A DNA stretch of 6,536 bases from Acidobacteria bacterium RIFCSPHIGHO2_01_FULL_67_28. Lineage in GTDB: Bacteria; Acidobacteriota; Terriglobia; Acidiferrales; 2-02-FULL-67-57. The position numbers were made by a program, and so were the translations under genes. Within the stretch, counting starts at the first letter, position 1, and each line of letters begins with the position of its first letter. Below the pieces are notes generated by a model that saw nothing but the letters and a program-made list of their open reading frames with translations, was not told the origin of the DNA and ran no database searches. Positions 1 through 3,805 of this stretch are shown piece after piece. The stretch spans positions 1-6,536 of the forward strand of contig MEKM01000114.1 of assembly GCA_001766965.1 (NCBI GenBank), written 5' to 3'.

Positions 1-1
1 C

Positions 2-1069
2 AACTACGGCCGCAACGAAGTGCGCAGCTTCCTGATGAGCTCGGCGCTCTTCTGGCTCGAGGTCTACCACGCCGACGGCCTGCGGGTGGACGCCGTGGCC
101 TCCATGCTCTACCTCGACTACTCCCGCCAGCCGGGGGAGTGGCTGCCGAACAAGTGGGGCGGGCGGGAAAACCTCGACGCCATCAGCTTCCTGCGCCGCT
201 TCAACCACGACGTCTACAAAGAGCTCCCGGACGTCGTCACCGTCGCCGAAGAGTCCACCGCCTGGCCGATGGTGTCCCGGCCCACTTACCTCGGCGGGCT
301 GGGCTTCGGGATGAAGTGGGACATGGGCTGGATGCACGACACCCTGCTCTACATCACCAAGGACTGCGTCCACCGCCGCCACCACCACGACCACCTTACC
401 TTTCGGTACCTTTACGCCTTCTTCGAAAATTTCGTCCTGCCGCTCTCCCACGACGAAGTGGTGCACGGCAAAAGCTCGCTGCTCGGCAAGATGCCCGGCG
501 ACGTTTGGCAGAAGTTCGCCAACCTCCGCCTGCTCTTCGGCCTGATGTACGGCTCCCCCGGCAAGAAGCTGCTCTTCATGGGGGGCGAGTTCGGCCAGTG
601 GGACGAGTGGCACCACGAGCGCAGCCTCGACTGGCACCTCGCCCAGTACGACCGCCACGCCGGCCTGCAGCAGTGGGTCGCCGACCTGAACCGCTTCTAC
701 CGCGCCGAGCCCGCCCTGCACGAGCTCGACTTCGACCCCGGCGGCTTCGAGTGGGTGGATGCCAGCGACGCCTCCCAGAGTGTCGTCAGCTTCCTCCGCC
801 GCGGCCGCTCGACTGACGACCTCATCCTCGTCGTCTGCAACTTCACCCCCGTGCCCCGCAGCGACTACCGCCTCGGCGTCCCCCGCGGCGGCTTCTGGCA
901 GGAAGTGCTCAACAGCGACTCCCGCGCCGAGTATGGCGGCAGCGGTTGGGGCAACTGGGGCGGAGTCGAAGCCGACGGCGTCTGGTCCCACGGCCGGCCC
1001 TGGTCGCTCACCTTGAGCCTCCCGCCCCTCGCCGCCCTCTTCTTCAAGAGCGCAGGCGGGAAGAAGTAG
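2..1069 (+). CDS. glgB: 1,4-alpha-glucan (glycogen) branching enzyme, C-terminal part, truncated by left window edge
   Basis: This enzyme cuts an alpha-1,4 glucan chain and rejoins it through an alpha-1,6 bond, making the branch points of glycogen in the cytoplasm. The reading frame is open to the left edge, starting with NYGRNEVRSF, a stretch typical of GlgB, so the GTG at 20 is an internal codon and not the start. All GH13 catalytic residues are visible: the nucleophile Asp in GLRVDAVASMLY (89-91), the acid/base Glu in VAEEST (248-250) and the third Asp in LSHDEVVHGK (452-454). GEFGQWDEW and SLDWHL follow, and a C-terminal beta domain ends in LPPLAALFFK. 355 residues are present. By comparison with the E. 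coli enzyme (nucleophile D405, about 728 residues), some 375 N-terminal residues lie outside the window and the C-terminus is full length. No frameshift is seen. The family call is very secure. Confidence 0.97.
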   Translation, partial: NYGRNEVRSFLMSSALFWLEVYHADGLRVDAVASMLYLDYSRQPGEWLPNKWGGRENLDAISFLRRFNHDVYKELPDVVTVAEESTAWPMVSRPTYLGGLGFGMKWDMGWMHDTLLYITKDCVHRRHHHDHLTFRYLYAFFENFVLPLSHDEVVHGKSSLLGKMPGDVWQKFANLRLLFGLMYGSPGKKLLFMGGEFGQWDEWHHERSLDWHLAQYDRHAGLQQWVADLNRFYRAEPALHELDFDPGGFEWVDASDASQSVVSFLRRGRSTDDLILVVCNFTPVPRSDYRLGVPRGGFWQEVLNSDSRAEYGGSGWGNWGGVEADGVWSHGRPWSLTLSLPPLAALFFKSAGGKK

Positions 1070-1100
1070 AGAAAACCTTCCCCACCCTTGCAAACCAAAG

Positions 1101-1127
1101 AGCTTGCCCTGAGCGCAGCCGAAGGGG
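1101..1127. repeat. Degenerate intergenic repeat unit (CCTGAGCGCAGCCGAAGG type)
   Basis: The stretch reading CTTGCCCTGAGCGCAGCCGA and onward is a diverged copy of the CCTGAGCGAAGCGAAGG core also found at 1681-1706. It lies 31 bases after the glgB stop. It is one of about five related units between 1101 and 1793. It encodes nothing credible, although such units create spurious reading frames. Confidence 0.5.
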
Positions 1128-1143
1128 TGGGGCACCCACCCCT
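1123..1143. terminator. Perfect 9-bp hairpin downstream of glgB, possible terminator or repeat hairpin
   Basis: AGGGGTGGG (1123-1131) and CCCACCCCT (1135-1143) pair perfectly around the loop GCA, 54 bases after the glgB stop. The stem is very GC-rich. The bases that follow (AAGTCTGTCATTTT) hold only a late, weak T-run, so this is not a canonical intrinsic terminator. It may equally be part of the repeat cluster in this gap. It is the best transcript-end candidate for glgB in the window. Confidence 0.35.
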
Positions 1144-1148
1144 AAGTC

Positions 1149-1231
1149 TGTCATTTTGAGCGAAGTCCCTCGACTCTCGCTCGGGACGGTGAGCGAAAGT
1201 CGAACCGCGAAGAATCGGAGGCCAACGCCTC
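1149..1231 (+). repeat. Intergenic repeat unit, left flank of GIY-YIG gene, with internal hairpin
   Basis: The unit opens with TGTCATTTTGAGCGAAG and closes with a 25-base tract (1207-1231) that recurs with one mismatch at 1620-1644. Inside it, 1171-1182 (CGACTCTCGCTC) pairs with 1191-1202 (GAGCGAAAGTCG) with one mismatch around an 8-base loop. The same opening and closing sequences in the same order are found on the other side of the GIY-YIG gene. Confidence 0.75.
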
Positions 1232-1251
1232 GGGCTACGGATGGGAGTCTC

Positions 1252-1551
1252 CTAGCGGGCTCGTTGCCCGAACCAATCCGCGCTGAGGTCGTTCCATTGC
1301 GGATTGACTGATTCGATGAGGGCGATCTTCTTGGCTCGCAGCCATCCCTTAATTTGCTTCTCGCGTGCGAGGGCGGCGCGCACGTTCTCGGTTGACTCGA
1401 AGTACACCAGGCGGGTGAGGTTGTACCGTTTCGTGAAGCCCGGCACGAGTCCGTGCTTGTGTTCGTAGACTCTGCGCAGCAGGTTGTTGGTCACGCCGGT
1501 GTAGAGCCGCTTGGTCTTGTTCGCCAAGATATAGACGTAGTAGGCCCTCAC
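1252..1551 (-). CDS. Small GIY-YIG domain nuclease-family protein
   Basis: The protein is a single-domain member of the GIY-YIG superfamily (small YhbQ/UPF0213-like type), a fold that cuts DNA in homing endonucleases and in UvrC. The cellular role of these stand-alone proteins is mostly unknown. Numbered from the GTG at 1551 (99 residues), the variant signature is YVYIL (5-9) then YTGVTNN (17-23), followed by LLRRVYEHK with the expected catalytic Arg (26 or 27), FTKRYN, LVYFE and REKQIKGWLR (63-72), whose Glu64 is the likely metal ligand, and NPQWNDLS (83-90). The start is uncertain. GTG 1551 gives VRAYYVYIL, where homologues usually begin. ATG 1590 adds 13 residues but sits on the edge of the repeat, and neither has a clear Shine-Dalgarno. 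A GTG at 1641 would read through the repeat and is unlikely. A hand count of 1321-1560 gives about 58% GC, below the neighbouring glgB and 3734 genes. It stands alone and opposite to its neighbours. Confidence 0.85.
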   Translation of the reverse strand: MRAYYVYILANKTKRLYTGVTNNLLRRVYEHKHGLVPGFTKRYNLTRLVYFESTENVRAALAREKQIKGWLRAKKIALIESVNPQWNDLSADWFGQRAR

Positions 1552-1584
1552 GGTTTCAATTCTCGCACAACCATCGCAATCAAG

Positions 1585-1644
1585 TGTCATTCTGAGCGGA
1601 GCCTGCCTGCGGCAGGCGAGCGAAGAATCGGAGGCCAACACCTC
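1585..1644 (+). repeat. Intergenic repeat unit, right flank of GIY-YIG gene, carrying a nested 7-bp hairpin
   Basis: The unit opens TGTCATTCTGAGCGGAG and ends with the 25-base tract shared with 1207-1231 (one mismatch). Between them a small palindrome, GCCTGCC (1601-1607) / GGCAGGC (1611-1617) with loop TGC, replaces the longer hairpin of the left unit. The strand given is relative to the 1149-1231 copy. Its left edge supplies the ATG at 1590 that could serve as an upstream start for the minus-strand nuclease gene. Confidence 0.75.
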
Positions 1645-1680
1645 ATCCGTGGCATAGCGCGGATTGCGCCGTGTTCATCC

Positions 1681-1706
1681 GATCCTTCGCTTCGCTCAGG
1701 ATGACA
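1681..1706 (-). repeat. Short intergenic repeat unit, inverted orientation
   Basis: Read on the minus strand this is TGTCATCCTGAGCGAAGCGA followed by AGGATC, the cleanest copy of the repeat core in the window. It is inverted relative to the two units flanking the GIY-YIG gene. Translations of such units give HPERSEGS-like peptides, so reading frames across them are not genes. Confidence 0.65.
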
Positions 1707-1741
1707 AAAGAAAAGGCTGGGGCGGCGGGGGCCCTCGCATC

Positions 1742-1793
1742 CCCTTCGCGGAGCCTGCCCTGAGGCCCGCAGGGCGAAGGGCTCAGGATGACA
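1742..1793 (-). repeat. Intergenic repeat unit, inverted orientation, with nested hairpins
   Basis: The minus strand begins TGTCATCCTGAGC like the unit at 1681-1706. CCCTTCGC (1742-1749) pairs with GCGAAGGG (1774-1781), and inside that GCCCTG (1757-1762) pairs with CAGGGC (1770-1775). The whole unit can fold as one interrupted stem. It ends 13 bases before the palindrome at 1807. Confidence 0.6.
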
Positions 1794-1806
1794 AGAGGGG
1801 GGCAAG

Positions 1807-1826
1807 CTCTTCACAGGTGTGAAGAG
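1807..1826. promoter_or_regulatory. Perfect 9+9 palindrome overlapping the -35 zone, operator candidate
   Basis: CTCTTCACA and TGTGAAGAG are perfect inverted arms separated by GG. The centre falls about 24 bases upstream of the TATAAT at 1840, over the expected -35 element. Size and symmetry suit a dimeric repressor or activator site. No T-run follows, so a terminator is unlikely. The matching promoter at 3645 has no such palindrome. The role as an operator is inferred from position alone. Confidence 0.5.
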
Positions 1827-1845
1827 TGGGAGAGTTCGGTATAAT
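1818..1845 (+). promoter_or_regulatory. Candidate promoter for the 1915 gene (consensus -10, poor -35)
   Basis: TATAAT at 1840-1845 matches the -10 consensus exactly in otherwise GC-rich DNA and lies 69 bases before the GTG at 1915. A possible -35, TGTGAA at 1818-1823 with a 16-base spacer, is a poor match and lies inside the palindrome 1807-1826. The tract GTATAATGGCGCGGCC is repeated exactly before the next gene (3644-3659), which supports its being functional. Confidence 0.6.
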
Positions 1846-1851
1846 GGCGCG

Positions 1852-1876
1852 GCCTGCCCGCCTCAGGCGGGCAGGC
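1852..1876. repeat. Perfect 11-bp hairpin in the 5' leader of the 1915 gene
   Basis: GCCTGCCCGCC (1852-1862) pairs perfectly with GGCGGGCAGGC (1866-1876) around the loop TCA. It starts seven bases after the -10 box, so it would form at or near the very 5' end of the transcript. The arms resemble the small GCCTGCC/GGCAGGC hairpin nested at 1601-1617, suggesting one family of short palindromes. It could stabilise the mRNA or simply be an inserted repeat. Confidence 0.6.
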
Positions 1877-1903
1877 GTCCCCTGGGTTTGATTCCACCGC
1901 TGC

Positions 1904-1907
1904 GAGG
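1904..1907 (+). promoter_or_regulatory. Ribosome binding site fixing the GTG start at 1915
   Basis: GAGG in GCGAGGTGTTGCC lies seven bases before the GTG at 1915. The frame stays open upstream to a GTG at 1819, but that codon precedes the -10 box and has no signal peptide after it. The same site recurs at 3724-3727 before the next gene, six bases from its GTG. Confidence 0.65.
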
Positions 1908-1914
1908 TGTTGCC

Positions 1915-3621
1915 GTGAACCGCCGTCTCCTCTCTCTGGCTTTCCTGCCCGTTGTGGTTGCGCTCGCTCTGCCCGTGCGGGCCCAGGAGCCGCCGGTCCC
2001 TCAAGGAGGCTGCACCGGCACTTTCGCGGGTCGCTGGAACACGGACTTCGGTTGGGTCGAGTTCCAACTGCAAGGCTCTCAGGCTCGGGGTTACTATGAG
2101 TGGTGGGGGGGGTCGGGGACGGTCCAGGCCGTAGTAGAGGGGCGCAAACTATCGGGACGCTGGGCCGCGCGCGAAGCCACCGCTGAGGGCGAGATCGAGT
2201 TAATCCTCACGGAGGATGGGCGGAGTTTTTCTGGCTCCTGGACTCGAGACCGGGGCGACGAACGTTGGACGAGCGGGACGTGGAGCGGCACGTGCGCTAC
2301 AAAGGAGCCGATGGTCCTGCCTGACCGAACAGACTGCCAGGCGCTTCTCAACCGGCATCTTGCCCTGCAGGGTGAACTGACGCAGCTGGAATCCGCAGTC
2401 ACTTTTTCCGAGCAGTTCTTCGCGGTGCAGCGCACGATCAACGAAGCCCGAGAAGCTTTGCAAAGCACCGGCCAAGACGCCAAGGCGGCAGCCGAAAAGA
2501 TCGACCAACTACAAGAACTCGTGCGCAGCAACAACCAGCAACTCCAGGAGGTTTTACAACGCACAGGGGGCGGCTTGCGGCAGGCCGGGGAGTCCATGGG
2601 GGAGGTCGGCGAAACTCTGGATGCAGTGTCCAACGCCTTGCAGGTGCTTGAAATCGCCGTCCGCGCGCGGAACATGACCCCTGCCGACTCACTCCGAGCT
2701 TTCGGCGAGTATTTCACCACCATTGCCAACGGGCTGGAACCTCTCATCAAAGCCGTGCCAGTGCTGGGAACCTTCATCCATCTTTATTCCAAGGCGATCG
2801 AAGCATGTGCCACCTCGGTCGAACAGATCAACAAAGAGGCGGAGCGGCGGCAGCGGCTGGCCCGGGAACTCACCGGCCGACCCTTGTATGTCCAGCCGGG
2901 AACCGAGTGGGAAGCGCAGCAGCGCGCCATTAACGAAAAACGTGCAGAGCTTCAGTCGGTGGAGAACCAGCTTCTCGAGCAGTGCAGCGACACTGTCCGC
3001 TTTGTCGACGGCCGACCCGAACCGGTGGTCGAAAACGCCTTAATGCGGGAGATAGAGCAGGCTCGGGCACGGGCTCGGGCTCACTACCAAGAGCTGGGCC
3101 TCCAAGTGGAGCGGGCGAGTTTGGCCGCCGGGGAGGCATGGCGGCGTTTCGACCGCGCGCGGAAAGACTATGACGAACTGCGGCGCCGCTTGAGCGGAGG
3201 AGCCAGCTGGGCGCGCGTATCGGCCAACTTCACTCCGGAGCGGTTGGCGGAACTGCGGCAGGAGCTGGAGGCTCTGGGACCGGAAAGGCCCCTGACTCTG
3301 GATTCCAGCCTGAGTCAAGCGGAGAAACTCCGCCGGGCGGAAGAATGGCGCCGAAATAATGAGCGGCGACACGCCTTGCGCCTCGACATCGCCAGCTTGG
3401 AGCAGAGCTTGCGCGCGCTGGACGCCGCAGAACACAACTTGCGAGACACCCAGTCAGCCCATGCCCGGGCCGAGGAGGAGTACCGGCGCCTGGATCAGCA
3501 GTACACCGAAGGGCAACGCGACTTTCTCCTCCGCGAAGCGGAAGCGAAGGGCTGGGATCCATGGTGGCTCCGGTTCCGCTACGGTGACTTGTTCGGCCCG
3601 CCAGCGGCTCCACCCCGGTAG
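1915..3621 (+). CDS. Exported protein of unknown function: beta-rich domain plus long coiled-coil region
   Basis: I do not recognise this 568-residue protein. The GTG at 1915 begins a clear signal peptide (NRRLLSL, a hydrophobic core, then a VRA|QE cleavage site after residue 23), so the product leaves the cytoplasm. There is no lipobox. Residues 33-127 form a beta-rich domain of alternating Gly/aromatic strands (GRWNTDFG, GYYEWWGGSG, GRKLSGRW, EDGRSFSGSW, WSGTC) bracketed by Cys33 and Cys127, which could form a disulfide. Residues about 143-253 and 293-541 are rich in Glu, Arg, Gln, Ala and Leu with heptad-like spacing, suggesting coiled coils. A more hydrophobic segment at about 270-295 (LIKAVPVLGTFIHLY) could touch a membrane or act as a hinge. 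The tail holds WDPWWLRFRYGDLFG. Mature Cys residues are 33, 127, 141, 298 and 357. Codon use is looser than in the flanking genes. A periplasmic or envelope scaffold role is a guess. Confidence 0.88.
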   Translation: MNRRLLSLAFLPVVVALALPVRAQEPPVPQGGCTGTFAGRWNTDFGWVEFQLQGSQARGYYEWWGGSGTVQAVVEGRKLSGRWAAREATAEGEIELILTEDGRSFSGSWTRDRGDERWTSGTWSGTCATKEPMVLPDRTDCQALLNRHLALQGELTQLESAVTFSEQFFAVQRTINEAREALQSTGQDAKAAAEKIDQLQELVRSNNQQLQEVLQRTGGGLRQAGESMGEVGETLDAVSNALQVLEIAVRARNMTPADSLRAFGEYFTTIANGLEPLIKAVPVLGTFIHLYSKAIEACATSVEQINKEAERRQRLARELTGRPLYVQPGTEWEAQQRAINEKRAELQSVENQLLEQCSDTVRFVDGRPEPVVENALMREIEQARARARAHYQELGLQVERASLAAGEAWRRFDRARKDYDELRRRLSGGASWARVSANFTPERLAELRQELEALGPERPLTLDSSLSQAEKLRRAEEWRRNNERRHALRLDIASLEQSLRALDAAEHNLRDTQSAHARAEEEYRRLDQQYTEGQRDFLLREAEAKGWDPWWLRFRYGDLFGPPAAPPR

Positions 3622-3636
3622 CCGCGCCCGCGAGCG

Positions 3637-3805
3637 GTTCGGCGTATAATGGCGCGGCCAGCCGGCGCCGAGTCCGGGGAGAACCATCCGGCGGGCGTCC
3701 CCGGGGTTTGATTCCACCGCTGCGAGGTGTGCCGTGAACCGCCGTCTCCTCTCTCTGGTTTTCCTGCTCGTTGTCGTTGCGCTGGCGCTGCCGCTGGCCG
3801 CGCAG
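3637..3805 (+). repeat. Promoter/leader/signal-peptide cassette, copy B
   Basis: This is the second copy of the 1834-1986 cassette and starts 16 bases after the stop of the upstream gene. It keeps the -10 box, the leader block 3691-3730, the ribosome binding site, the GTG and the signal peptide. It differs by two extra bases before the -10 and by a different segment at about 3660-3690, which can form only a weak stem (GCCGG 3661-3665 with CCGGC 3688-3692). Confidence 0.85.
3645..3650 (+). promoter_or_regulatory. Consensus -10 box of the 3734 gene
   Basis: TATAAT lies 24 bases after the stop of the upstream gene and 83 bases before the GTG at 3734. No -35-like hexamer is visible at the usual distance, where the DNA is CCGCGCCCGCGAGCGG. 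The exact match of GTATAATGGCGCGGCC to 1839-1854 supports it. It suggests the downstream gene has its own promoter and does not depend on read-through. Confidence 0.55.

Larger units (their letters stand above)
1834..1986 (+). repeat. Promoter/leader/signal-peptide cassette, copy A
   Basis: This copy matches 3637-3805. The matching blocks are GTTCGG plus TATAATGGCGCGGCC, a 40-base leader block (1871-1910 against 3691-3730, two mismatches), a one-base T insertion at 1911, an exact 28-base block across the GTG start (1912-1939), and signal-peptide codons with 20 of 24 residues identical. Between the -10 and the leader block the two copies are unrelated: this one has a perfect hairpin (1852-1876). 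The match stops at the signal cleavage site. Confidence 0.85.

Noticed and set aside
946..1311. 121-codon plus-strand reading frame across the end of glgB and the gap
   Set aside because: The first part is out of frame with glgB and the rest is repeat translation.
1101..1793. CRISPR array
   Set aside because: The repeats are unevenly spaced, in both orientations, variable in length and separated by a gene, so there is no regular repeat-spacer pattern.
1587..1814. 75-codon minus-strand reading frame
   Set aside because: It consists of translated repeat units (HPERSEGS-type peptides) and has no independent coding signal.
1819..1914. Extending the unknown exported protein upstream to the GTG at 1819
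   Set aside because: That codon precedes the -10 box at 1840, reads through the leader hairpin, and would bury the signal peptide. The ribosome binding site and cassette comparison favour 1915.
1070..1914. tRNA or other structured RNA gene in the gap
   Set aside because: No tRNA-like T-loop (GGTTCRA) with matching arms was found by eye. The hairpins seen belong to the repeats or leader.
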